Below, piece by piece: positions 22,401 to 26,878 of a stretch of DNA of 29,899 bases. The translations under genes were made by a program, and so were the position numbers. The first letter of the stretch is position 1. Every line of letters begins with the position of its first letter. Source of the DNA: a virus. The notes beneath the pieces are model-generated. The model ran no database searches. It was not told the origin of the DNA and worked only from the letters and a program-made list of their open reading frames with translations. The DNA lies in IMG/VR virus record IMGVR_UViG_3300002835_000782, positions 1 to 29,899 of that record. One strand, 5' to 3'.

Positions 22401-22831
22401 TGTTTGTTGACGTTATCATCAAAACTTGATATGCCAACATTGTTGTAGTTTGTAATTCCACTAAATCCACGAATACATCCAGTAAAGGTATTTGTCGTAA
22501 TACCACTGTAAGTGATAATTTCATTATCAATTTTTAGAAGTCCATATTCGGATGGAAATCCTTTTGTTGAGGTGACAGTAATAATTCCAACAGAAGATGT
22601 TACATCATATGATAAAATTGTTTCTCCATTAATAACTTCTGGAACCAAATTATCAAGCTTTAAATACTGATCTAAATTTTCAACAATGTCTACATTTCCA
22701 CCTTGAAATTCTTGGGAAATGTAATATTGTTTGAAGAATTCAGTTGCTTTTGGAAAATCCGAAACTATAAATTCTGGAAGTTGACTCTCAATAATTTTAT
22801 TGATTTGTACTCTCTTCTCAAAATCTGACAT
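10448..22831 (-). CDS. Giant baseplate/virion structural protein in the gp7 position, with YHYH domain (4127 aa)
   Basis: An uninterrupted 4127-residue frame of 12.4 kb, 3 nt downstream of gp6. A GAGAGGAAA ribosome site inside the gp6 stop region decides the start. The N-terminus (MSDFEKRVQINKIIESQLPE, then ATEFFKQYYISQEFQGG) has a helical look. Most of the rest is repetitive beta modules of two kinds. One is GSGY-like (for example GGSGYQYRK, NSGIGYSST, TAGSGYVEP, NAGLGYSTN, NPGFGYTIA). The other is H-x-F/Y/L-x-x-G-D, as in NHGFSSGDIVFY near residue 973 and DHGYNTGDKIFY near 1838. Residues about 1245-1340 carry a YHYH-type domain: SHSPIIGWAYDGNPIYGPYG, then LDRHNGRFCKTPEFPNGVYA. T4 has gp7 (about 1032 residues, the wedge initiator) in this position, so gp7-like is a positional inference. 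Adhesion or glycan contact by the beta modules is speculative. Confidence 0.85.
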   Translation of the reverse strand: MSDFEKRVQINKIIESQLPEFIVSDFPKATEFFKQYYISQEFQGGNVDIVENLDQYLKLDNLVPEVINGETILSYDVTSSVGIITVTSTKGFPSEYGLLKIDNEIITYSGITTNTFTGCIRGFSGITNYNNVGISSFDDNVNKQSLTFSKTTEASHTKNSKVINLSVLFLQEFYKKLKYTFTPGLENYDFVSDLDVGNFIKHARNFYQSKGIEESVKILFKVLYGADAIVLDLEGRLIKPSSADYIRRELVVAKNISGDPFKLEGQTIFKSTDVNTNASVSDIEVFTRNNETYYKLGLFVGYNERDLIEGIFTIPGKTRILESVSVGSSIIPVDSTIGFGQTGTLICGNDIIEYTSKSINQFFGCTGITSTITIASDIRSNETIYGYENGDISKRVDLRITGVISEFEEVGDISLVDEGEELTVKNLGEVIKNPAEDRTYKEIFANSWIYNTSTRYQVSNISGSTFTLLSVIDKSSLREGDIVDILYAYTNNIASANAVVTNINSALNQVILSNISGFLPSSTQSYDIRRKIKKSSSLNVPLLLGNNNYISNILNVYSDSDKLGYVASNSLPSYQINDEIIDASIPNGSSTYLDDYDNVAQAYSIIKFPSNVRFIDGDIVVYTSDEPLSGLVSGFEYYVKVVASNSIRLYASKGLLSGSEYVKFSENSTSGIHRFTLKKHEDRSISPNKILRKFPIQKISSNPGTDLRRSINNTIGGIGILIDGVEISSPESLDKIYYGPIKEFDVLNSGKDYDVVNPPKITISTGSTTGTGVTALVDPIISGTVKAVYVDPQDFDIDKVLSVTVTGGNGSGCILEPVMGERFREVDFDSRALTIGGGVDLTDETITFTTFHNFADGERVIYNQNGNNPILVGTFGDISNTPTGTLVSGDEYVAKFVNTRTIKLFNTRSDYLAGINTIGFSTSTSFAGIHKFRTVSKNTLRSIKVLAGGSGYQYRKLRVQPSGISTEYNTVTFKNHGFSSGDIVFYSTTGTSISGLSTTTNYSIDLIDSDSFRLINVGIGATVTTDLTRGKYVDIKSVGSGYHIFEYPPIEVNANVSYGSTFTGNFTFTPIVTGEIIGSYLYENGTEYGSNTLNLHKKPLITLKNGKNAQLNPIVSNGRIIDVQVLSTGSEYYSTPDLNATGDGTGAILRPVINDGKITDVIVINSGIGYSSTNATIQVKPKGSGALFDVKVRDLTVNDAERYAAYSRLRTPKIFSSLNKNLVDNSLVYGIYGYSEDLATNYSDNGVSHSPIIGWAYDGNPIYGPYGYSNPDDVQSGVRIINPSYSLNTTKVSNRPSFSSGFFIEDFEYDGNGDLDRHNGRFCKTPEFPNGVYAYFAGVTTSIVSNKLEPLYPYFIGNTFKSSFIQENSYLDQSFDFNNSNLIRNTLPYKLNDKYANYDFLVEPYEVLPQVSVIESVKKGDVNDISIVDGGTGYKIGETINFDQEDTGGIGLRAEISELIGKNITQIETNFESYSPCVFVWSTDEVVSAHYRSGFNLIDNDTVLISGLSTSIINLSGSKKIGFTTETVGLAKTMNSYSSTPGGLIEDIFVSTRPTVSIGGSIFIRSDLGTETVRVLNDYNNGVLRVKRYASSGVAHTYGSSLNVISDRISIKSKSKIPLFESKNNDLVYFNAKNSVGVGTTPGGAVYKEFTIGVTTQTVSIPYRSIYLPNHPFKTGQRITFTKSDLAGVDSLIVGNDPSNLNTFQIPNTTTLTSDVYIISKGKDYVGLVTQVGLTTNSEGLYFYSDGSNNSEYLLQTNYNQVTGQVDRVVTTISVAQTHGLSEGDTIKLTVSPNTVVGLGTTSALTVAFNEDEKKLLINPIGINSSQINITTNTITIADHGYNTGDKIFYNSTQVASGLETGSYYVIRDSSSQFRLAETRYETVPPNQKVVNIVGTGASIHTFALINPSIDVVKNSTIKFNLGDSSLSGYKLKIFKDAKFTDEFISTSDSGDFNVIGIGTVGFGTAALSIEYTENLPSKLFYALEKSGYISTSDKDVANNSQINYVNSEYNGTYNIFGVSTDSFSISPSKVPTVLKYTVDQTDKLEYSTKSSTAINGTIGKVKIISEGFNFKKLPKFANIESENGQNANVLAISTSIGKIKNVRIKDIGYEYPSDKTLTPEAFISPIINLDNLDTIDQIDIVFGGSRYLTAPDLLLWNDKTKTVIDNSSLVAITPSGAISEVKQIAPIYGLKSDLHKIISINNSNGVGISSIVTGNAGVATCTLATPILGFSSPLFADGDEIFVEGIDLIDGSTGTGYNSENYDYRFFKIQSYVNSNPAVLTFAVVDELGAGLSTNPGIAKTFQSGYASIINKKYYPEINIIKKRAKFASNEQLFVNVGSGFAEQDLFVSAIRDEFIKVNGSYSLKKGDQIKGKISGVIADVISIKENKSRFKVDYSSKQNIGWRNDTGKLSEDYQVTPDNDYYQNLSYSIKSPITWDKSSSPVNSIIHPAGLKNFADVGIISATKASVGLSGTTNSIAVLDIIEERRVDVINNFDNVVDYDTRTNPEQSKFLKIQNKKLTDYTECRTNRVLIHDDISNRFSSRGFEDPFVEIEEIDAIDTHVRYTIQVVDPDTLYSQITELVLQTSTLDSILFEKYTAYTDELLGEFSANVDDSGRKTLLFTPTNRFDRDHDIKILKKTFAAPSTGIGTYAFGSINLIGSSIIGISTVGTANSIRTIAQFSNTNFNGLFANIEVTNTLSKEVNYIEAALDFDGSNTHLSEYYFDTKTQSYSSSSIGLVTAIYDSTAGIVSFRVQNEENNVIDVRANIVGFAATSAGIGTYRFLVSGQPAGSERSAKLESTVGVGTTSIVVGTFDLNLVTSVSSIVRVSSGSSSAIHQVSILNDTENVTIVPGPFSPANNVTGLGTFGGQIFGDKFYLNFYPDSSNTNTSVQGFNEVLYTYSDFDNEPLQLNYGNTNQRLFLSAYDSINGTRANKVNFSLKHEGVPIYKKIFDPSDTTTVDFATGIFTIRNHFFNTGEELTYNPRSTFIGVGQSAMGIGATANYLGIVTDKLPEKVYPIALTPDTFKLATQKSYAALGIAVTFTSAGLGNAHELDMSKKLSKSVISLDGIVQQPITFTPISHKLQYNSGGISVGIATFNLSGISSIQPRDILKIDDEYMKVVEVGVSSNTGGNITGIINASGIATFPTVSVVRASVGSTATTHSDGATVQVYRGSFNIVGSEIWFADPPKGNTRARRDASNLPYVRAQYAGRTFLRSNYDTNMVFDDISDQFTGIGKTYTTTVEGINTTGVSIGNGILFINGVFQTPTTINNAGNNYEFVNDNVAGISSVVFTGITSTDGTYIKSDFDINQNQLPRGGLIVSLGSTPGLGYAPLLGAKVRAVLDGSGSIVSITGISHTGPGQSISTASYNNQTGIIEITTVTDHNFVGGDRIKLVGLGFTCPSGAGIVSYFPSRGLDYSYDIVGILSAKSFTANVGTSTLPHSYIGLGTVFPWYDLNYGSGYRDPVSIAVTDSNHTGVAASIRATVGAGGTLAFTVVTAGSGYVEPYIRTPEPIYENLPVIGVSRVGVGSTTQTGSNLLMNIKIGPSPSTVGIGSTLFVVESFQISRPGYAFQVGDVFKPIGLVTAKDYAQPLDEFKLEVVETYQDFFSSWSFGEMNYIDSVSTLQNGSRTRFPLYYNGQLLSFEVDPNNPLSGAINLDAVLLIFVNGVIQEPSYAYRFFGGTSFEFTEPPKSSDKVDIFFYIGQDGVDISLIDVNETIKIGDDVFVKTSPFYPSISSQERDRTIVDIIGSDTVETDLYVGTGINETYYRPIEWIKQKNDKYIKGDIVYKTRDSLEPYVYPTAKIIGDLTSGSSNIFVDNAQFFNYEENNYGVTITSVDGLIVQGTDPISAGFTATVSAAGTISAITITNAGLGYSTNVPIKISNPTVGVGTFALESVGLGVGIGIGTTATAIANVSGGKVVSVTITNPGFGYTIAPNLIVEVPSATTETITGIANVQGFSGIITGISTTTGTGGHPLALKINFRANASDANDLQTGYPILVYNTTVGTGVTSVNSSDSSIVGIGTSFLDNVYIVNSKTNSGPNAEIICNIKTNTNIVGIATTGSTTLPLGNISWGRLYNFAIRPNPISIGVTGLVVDAGLSTFPTIQRRTFGLRNSGAIRKLSNLS

Positions 22832-22834
22832 ATT

Positions 22835-24811
22835 TTATTTCCTCTCGATTTCTCCGTTAGAATAACTTGAAGTATAGTAGTCTCTTGTAAAAGTAACTCC
22901 GGAAATATCCTCTCCCGAAGCAATAACATCTCTAAGCATATTTATCTCACTATTTGAAATATCAAAACTCAAATACAGATCTTTTAGTCCAACGACATCA
23001 TTAGAATCTGGGAACGCCTGAACTTCAATAATTTCATTATCCGCAACAGTTGAAGTGATGTTAATTGTATTAACAATGATTTCTCCATTTGTATAATCAA
23101 CTGTGCCAATTGATTTTAGAACAACCTGATTTTGTCCCTTTTCTGTCGGTAGAATAACTGCCAAATCACCCATGTATATAATGTTTCCATTTCCATCCGT
23201 TTTACTATCATCCAATTTAACAACTTCTTTACCGTTACTACCAATTACTATTTTTGTTTTTGGAACATCTGTGAAATAGACAATATCATCAGAACCTTGA
23301 ACTTTAAATCCTGTGCTTTTGATATTAAATCCTTCTGGGTTAATATGGAAACGATTTCCAAAACATAGTTCATATTGTGCAAATTGATTCACAAGAACTT
23401 TCATATCTCTTCTAATTCTTACCTTTGTAATATTAGAAGTAATTGAATTATCAACTCTGTCAATCAATTGTACAACTTTACTATATTTGAATCTACCACC
23501 AAATCTATTCATATCAACATTTTTGGAATATTCAGTCAATGAAGAAATAATCGATGTTTTTAAATCATCGACATTTGAAACTTGATTTACATTATAATAA
23601 ACAGTTGAATCAATTTCAACGTATAGAACTTTAAGATCAACAATTTTTTGATTAATACCTGCAATAGAATATTGTTTTAATCTATTCAAAATATTTTGCT
23701 TATCAAAATCTGAAACATATGTTCCATTTTTTGGTTTAATGCTAATCTGAACCGTTCCAAATTGTGGTGGGATTAATTCTTCACCACCAACAACTGCAAC
23801 AGATTCTGCGTTTGGATAAATCGATTGAATGATTGCCTCATAATCCCTTGACGTTACTGCTCTATACTGTGCAGAATAAAGTCTTGGAGCAAAATACTTA
23901 ACAGATGCTATTGGTTCAATTTCTCCACCATTTGATGACTTTTCAATCGTATTGATTGTGATAGATCCAGATGGAATTACTCTGATATTTGAGGCATCAA
24001 CAAAATTTCCCTGAAAATCAAATACAGTTGCACCGTTACCTCTTTCACCATCTGTTACAATGTATTTTGCAGTAATAACCGAATTATTATCAAGTTTCTT
24101 ACCAAAATATCCATCACCAAAAAGAAGTTCATATTTCTCATCCTGAACTTCTTGAACCAAATAAATTTCAGAATTCTTATCTAATCTTAGAATATTATCT
24201 ACTTTATAATACTCTCTACCAACTCCACTATCATTGATACCCTTTACATAGACAACAAGTCTTGAAATATCAATGTTTGGGTTTTCGAGAATAAATCTTT
24301 GATCTTGAGAATTATCAACGGTCCATTGCTTCGTTAATAAGTTTCCTTGATAAATGTAAACTGGTGAAGTTGATGATCCAAACTTTGCAACTCCATTCTT
24401 TACTGTTGTCGTAATATCTTCGGAAATCGAAAATCTATATGATGTGTTATCATACGATCCAACACATACCAGACCCGCTTGAAGCGTTAGAAAAGCACTC
24501 GAGGTGCTAGTAGGAACCTCAAAGGTAACTGCCGCCCTAGAAGCGGTTTTAGAGCGGGGTACGTACCCAATGTTTCTTGCAAGAGAGACTACATTTTCTC
24601 TAACAGTTGCAGAATCCAAGAAGGATTCGTTAACAACCATGTTTGAGTTGAATGCCGTAATATAAGTGTTATATGCAAGAGTATCAATTAAAACAGAGAA
24701 ATTAGACCCTTCAAAGTCAAAATCCGTGAAATTTGAATTTGCACGGAGATAATCTTTGATCTGAGTTTTAATCTGATCGAAATCTAAGTTCGTAAACTGT
24801 GTAAAAGGCAT
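22835..24811 (-). CDS. gp6: Baseplate wedge protein gp6 (658 aa)
   Basis: A 658-residue protein, close to the 660 residues of T4 gp6. It begins MPFTQFTNLDFDQIKTQIKD and has FTDFDFEGSNFSVLIDTLAY, then NESFLDSATVRENVVSLARN and IGYVPRSKTASRAAVTFEVP. These are the conserved N-terminal blocks of gp6 and the baseplate J family. The central block TSRDYEAIIQSIYPNAESVA, followed by GGEELIPPQFGTVQIS, is the baseplate-J-like core. In T4, gp6 dimers form the continuous inner ring of the baseplate and hold the wedges together with gp7, gp25 and gp53. The gene starts one base after the gp25 stop, so the two are co-expressed from the late promoter at 25237-25244. This is a confident family call. Confidence 0.92.
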   Translation of the reverse strand: MPFTQFTNLDFDQIKTQIKDYLRANSNFTDFDFEGSNFSVLIDTLAYNTYITAFNSNMVVNESFLDSATVRENVVSLARNIGYVPRSKTASRAAVTFEVPTSTSSAFLTLQAGLVCVGSYDNTSYRFSISEDITTTVKNGVAKFGSSTSPVYIYQGNLLTKQWTVDNSQDQRFILENPNIDISRLVVYVKGINDSGVGREYYKVDNILRLDKNSEIYLVQEVQDEKYELLFGDGYFGKKLDNNSVITAKYIVTDGERGNGATVFDFQGNFVDASNIRVIPSGSITINTIEKSSNGGEIEPIASVKYFAPRLYSAQYRAVTSRDYEAIIQSIYPNAESVAVVGGEELIPPQFGTVQISIKPKNGTYVSDFDKQNILNRLKQYSIAGINQKIVDLKVLYVEIDSTVYYNVNQVSNVDDLKTSIISSLTEYSKNVDMNRFGGRFKYSKVVQLIDRVDNSITSNITKVRIRRDMKVLVNQFAQYELCFGNRFHINPEGFNIKSTGFKVQGSDDIVYFTDVPKTKIVIGSNGKEVVKLDDSKTDGNGNIIYMGDLAVILPTEKGQNQVVLKSIGTVDYTNGEIIVNTINITSTVADNEIIEVQAFPDSNDVVGLKDLYLSFDISNSEINMLRDVIASGEDISGVTFTRDYYTSSYSNGEIERK

Positions 24812-24812
24812 T

Positions 24813-25214
24813 TTATCTTGTTGCCTCTAATAAGAATGTAAATTGTTGTGTTGGAAAATCTTCTCCAATGATATCAAAAATGACAGTCACTTCGAAAGTA
24901 TTGTCATCTGGCCTTGCATCAACATTAACAACTACATTATCTACACGAGTTTCAAAATTATTAATTGTAGTTCTAATTTGATCCTCAATTACTCCTGCTG
25001 TACCATAATCTACAAATTCAAACAGACTTCTACGAACATTAGATCCGAGAAGAGGATTGAAAAACCTTTCTGTTGGAATTGTTTCAACCAAATTTCTTAC
25101 AGACCTGGCAATCGCTCTCTCATTAGATAAAACAGGCAGATCTTTTGTCACAGGATGAGGTTCAAAAGATAAACTAATATCCTTGAATGATCTGGATATT
25201 CTTGTGACTGCCAT
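24813..25214 (-). CDS. gp25: Baseplate wedge protein gp25 (133 aa)
   Basis: 133 residues, against 132 for T4 gp25. It starts MAVTRISRSFKDISLSFEPH and carries the conserved core NERAIARSVRNLVETIPTER followed by FFNPLLGSNVRRSLFE. This is the gp25/lysozyme-like fold domain with its conserved E-x-R region, shared by contractile tails and type VI secretion TssE. gp25 is a structural connector of the sheath-baseplate junction and inner wedge; enzymatic activity is not expected. It is the first gene of the late unit gp25-gp6-giant protein, behind an exact TATAAATA box 22 nt upstream. No strong Shine-Dalgarno sequence is visible in the short leader. Confidence 0.93.
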   Translation of the reverse strand: MAVTRISRSFKDISLSFEPHPVTKDLPVLSNERAIARSVRNLVETIPTERFFNPLLGSNVRRSLFEFVDYGTAGVIEDQIRTTINNFETRVDNVVVNVDARPDDNTFEVTVIFDIIGEDFPTQQFTFLLEATR

Positions 25215-25236
25215 TGATGGATAGGTTTTCTTGCTT

Positions 25237-25244
25237 TATTTATA
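25237..25244 (-). promoter_or_regulatory. T4-type late promoter (TATAAATA) for gp25-gp6-giant protein
   Basis: Exact TATAAATA on the minus strand, just below the stop of the 79-residue gene (25246) and 22 nt upstream of the gp25 ATG (25214). This is one of three exact late boxes in the window, all in short gaps in front of structural genes, and it would drive about 15 kb of baseplate genes. Confidence 0.82.
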
Positions 25245-25245
25245 C

Positions 25246-25485
25246 CTAGTGCCAGGAAGATCCATAGTTTGGTTCTGTTCCATATTCCCAATCATCATAG
25301 TCTTCATCATTACGAATTTTTTCGTGCAATTCAGTTTGTTTTTTAAGGTCATGACGTGGTGCAGAGTCGTGCATGACCTCTTGAATCACTCTTTTTGGTT
25401 GTTCAGTATAATCAGTGATTAATTTTGTGGTTCCCCACATTGAATACATGTAATTTGAGTCTCTATCGACTGGTAAATTAGACAT
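25246..25485 (-). CDS. Unknown acidic/aromatic small protein (79 aa)
   Basis: A 79-residue soluble-looking protein starting MSNLPVDRDSNYMYSMWGTT. The middle is helical and charged (HDLKKQTELHEKIRND). The tail is acidic and aromatic (DEDYDDWEYGTEPNYGSSWH). It has a strong Shine-Dalgarno (AGGAG, 5 nt before ATG), unlike most neighbours. The last bases of an 8-bp hairpin at 25494-25515 overlap that site. I have the impression that related short proteins occur between speD and gp25 in cyanophages, but I know of no assigned function. The gene sits between a terminator-like hairpin after speD and the late promoter of gp25. Confidence 0.65.
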   Translation of the reverse strand: MSNLPVDRDSNYMYSMWGTTKLITDYTEQPKRVIQEVMHDSAPRHDLKKQTELHEKIRNDEDYDDWEYGTEPNYGSSWH

Positions 25486-25493
25486 TTTAGCTC

Positions 25494-25515
25494 CTGTTTT
25501 AAACGAATAAAACAG
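25494..25515 (-). promoter_or_regulatory. Perfect hairpin overlapping the ribosome-binding site of the 79-aa gene
   Basis: On the minus strand CTGTTTTA and TAAAACAG form a perfect 8-bp stem with loop TTCGTT. The 3' arm ends in the first bases of the AGGAG Shine-Dalgarno for the ATG at 25485. In RNA this could partly hide the ribosome site. A control role is inferred; it may also act as an mRNA-stabilising 5' hairpin. Confidence 0.5.
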
Positions 25516-25525
25516 AACTTTTATA

Positions 25526-25545
25526 AAGGAGGTTGCTATCTCCTT
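25526..25545 (-). terminator. Terminator-like hairpin after speD
   Basis: AAGGAG and CTCCTT form a 6-bp stem with an 8-nt loop, beginning 9 nt after the speD stop codon (25554). On the minus strand the stem is followed by TTATAAAAG, so the T-tract is short and the terminator would be weak. It could also be a processing or stability hairpin. No strong alternative was seen in this gap. Confidence 0.45.
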
Positions 25546-25553
25546 ATGTCTAT

Positions 25554-25895
25554 TTAACGATCGACTTCACGCAGCGAATAAAAGTCCGAATTGAGATATT
25601 TGAGTATTTCTAGGGCGATTAATTTGGGATTTCCTTCACCACAAGTGTATACATCCACTGCCAGACACCCATTTTCAGGCCAAGTGTGGCAAGAAACATG
25701 ACTTTCGGCAAGTGCAATCACGACTGTACAACCTTGTGGTATGAAACAGTGTGAAAATACGTTCAAAACGGTCATTTTCGCACGTTCAATACCTCTAATC
25801 ATGACGTTTTGTAGAGATTCTACGTCATTGATCAGGTCAAAATTAACATCATACACCTCGAGGAGCAGGTGTTTGCCCATTGAATGTTGTTTCAA
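25554..25895 (-). CDS. speD: S-adenosylmethionine decarboxylase proenzyme, SpeD type (113 aa)
   Basis: SpeD decarboxylates S-adenosylmethionine to give the aminopropyl donor for spermidine synthesis. The enzyme self-cleaves and turns a serine into its pyruvoyl cofactor. Here the site is in ALAESHVSCHTWPENG, with predicted cleavage between Glu64 and Ser65. The other catalytic residues of the short bacterial class are present: His70 and Cys85 (DVYTCGEGNP). Length (113) and residue spacing match the short prokaryotic enzyme such as that of Thermotoga maritima. All key residues are intact, so it is probably active. In cyanophages speD is a known auxiliary metabolic gene. It may supply polyamines for DNA packaging or host physiology, but no spermidine synthase is in the window, so the phage would rely on the host. 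An AATAAATA box lies 21 nt upstream. Confidence 0.93.
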   Translation of the reverse strand: MKQHSMGKHLLLEVYDVNFDLINDVESLQNVMIRGIERAKMTVLNVFSHCFIPQGCTVVIALAESHVSCHTWPENGCLAVDVYTCGEGNPKLIALEILKYLNSDFYSLREVDR

Positions 25896-25916
25896 CTCAG
25901 GATTTTGTAAAAATTT

Positions 25917-25924
25917 ATTTATTT
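25917..25924 (-). promoter_or_regulatory. Possible variant late promoter (AATAAATA) for speD
   Basis: The minus strand reads AATAAATA, one mismatch from the TATAAATA late consensus, 21 nt upstream of the speD ATG. This is the same spacing range as the three exact boxes. It overlaps the 3' end of the 211-residue gene. Local A/T richness makes a chance match possible. Confidence 0.45.
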
Positions 25925-26554
25925 TTGTTCCAAATCAGTGATTTCGTACATATAATGATCTGATGTTTCAATTTTTCTTTTATTTTCGACAGAATAAACT
26001 GTTAGATCTATTTCATAACCAGGATTTTTATTAATTCTGTTGAATGTCCATGCATTATCATACCAAATAATGCGATTATTTGGATATGCGTAATAATTTC
26101 CCGTTTCTACCTTGAATAAATGGGCACATTTATGTTCAGGTGTCTCGGAAAAATTAAGATCCGTAACACCTTTGTTTTCCCAAGACCAATCAAGGGTAAA
26201 CATATAAGTTCCAACGACTTTTTTTCCATCAGGACGAACTAATTCTGCCTGCAATCCTGCAAGCCGCGCACGTTTTTGGACATCGATATAGGGAGAAAAG
26301 CAGTCCCAATACATAATGTCTTCTAAGGGTTCGATTGGTGCATCTGGTTTCCAACAAAAAGCGTGAAGAGGACGACGAGTCCAATTCACGCCATTTTCAA
26401 GAAATGCCTCAAATAGAGGAACTCTTTTTTCAATACTTGCAACACAATGTACATCACATTTTGTTACTTCACCATGTCCCATTTTATGGTTAAAAAGAAA
26501 TTCGTTACGAATATAACAAGACCAATCTGGAAGACTATGGTTTAAATATGCCAT
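25919..26554 (-). CDS. Unknown protein (211 aa)
   Basis: A 211-residue protein beginning MAYLNHSLPDWSCYIRNEFL. It is rich in Trp and Tyr and contains GEVTKCDVHCVASIEKRVPL, FCWKPDAPIEPLEDIMYWDC, TYMFTLDWSW and NNRIIWYDNAWTFNRIN. There is no signal peptide and no clear membrane segment. Several Cys and His residues (KCDVHC near residues 32-37, FCW, EHKCAH) could bind metal, but I see no standard finger. I recall similar proteins beside speD in T4-like cyanophages, always without a function. It starts 2 nt after the stop of the 50-residue basic protein with an AAGG ribosome site, so it belongs to the same operon. Confidence 0.65.
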   Translation of the reverse strand: MAYLNHSLPDWSCYIRNEFLFNHKMGHGEVTKCDVHCVASIEKRVPLFEAFLENGVNWTRRPLHAFCWKPDAPIEPLEDIMYWDCFSPYIDVQKRARLAGLQAELVRPDGKKVVGTYMFTLDWSWENKGVTDLNFSETPEHKCAHLFKVETGNYYAYPNNRIIWYDNAWTFNRINKNPGYEIDLTVYSVENKRKIETSDHYMYEITDLEQK

Positions 26555-26556
26555 GA

Positions 26557-26709
26557 TTAACCCTTACCTTGTCCTCTATACTTTTTACGAGCCCCATTGC
26601 GAGAAGACGCGGCATATTTAGTTCCCCCTCCATCGCCTTGGCGAGACTTTTTAGGAGGACCAGGAATATAAGATGTGCGCTTATTCAGTCCACCACTTGC
26701 TTTTGCCAT
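26557..26709 (-). CDS. Very small basic protein (50 aa)
   Basis: A 50-residue, Lys/Arg/Gly-rich protein starting MAKASGGLNKRTSYIPGPPK and ending NGARKKYRGQGKG. It is strongly basic and probably unstructured at both ends, so it could bind nucleic acid, but this is inference. A GGAG ribosome site lies 9 nt before the ATG, and the stop is 2 nt from the start of the 211-residue gene, which makes a chance frame unlikely. I believe near-identical short proteins occur in other T4-like cyanophages; no function is known to me. Confidence 0.6.
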   Translation of the reverse strand: MAKASGGLNKRTSYIPGPPKKSRQGDGGGTKYAASSRNGARKKYRGQGKG

Positions 26710-26712
26710 TGT

Positions 26713-26877
26713 TTAATTCTCCAAATAAATTTCAGTGTCAAGTTCGCTTGGATTTGGAGAACCTGTCTGATAAAACTGTTGAGACAGATCCTCCATAGTG
26801 TCGAAGTATTCTTCCTCTGTAAGATTCTGAAAAATTTTACGACCCTTACAGAGAATATTATACCGCTCTTGTGCCAT
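26713..26877 (-). CDS. Small acidic conserved-type protein (54 aa)
   Basis: I chose ATG at 26877 (MAQERYNILCKGRKIFQNLT), one base after the stop of the glycosyltransferase gene. The longer frame reaching 27030 would overlap that gene by 150 nt. The 54-residue product continues EEEYFDTMEDLSQQFYQTGS and PNPSELDTEIYLEN. The NLTEEEYFDxMEDLS-x-x-FY-TG-P pattern is one I recognise from short cyanophage proteins of unknown function. It is acidic, while the next gene product is basic, and they are 3 nt apart, so the two could be partners; that is only an inference. Confidence 0.62.
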   Translation of the reverse strand: MAQERYNILCKGRKIFQNLTEEEYFDTMEDLSQQFYQTGSPNPSELDTEIYLEN

Positions 26878-26878
26878 G

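Noticed and set aside
24813-25214. Reading gp25 as an active lysozyme
   Set aside because: The family name comes from fold similarity; in contractile tails gp25/TssE is a structural baseplate part and no enzymatic role is supported.
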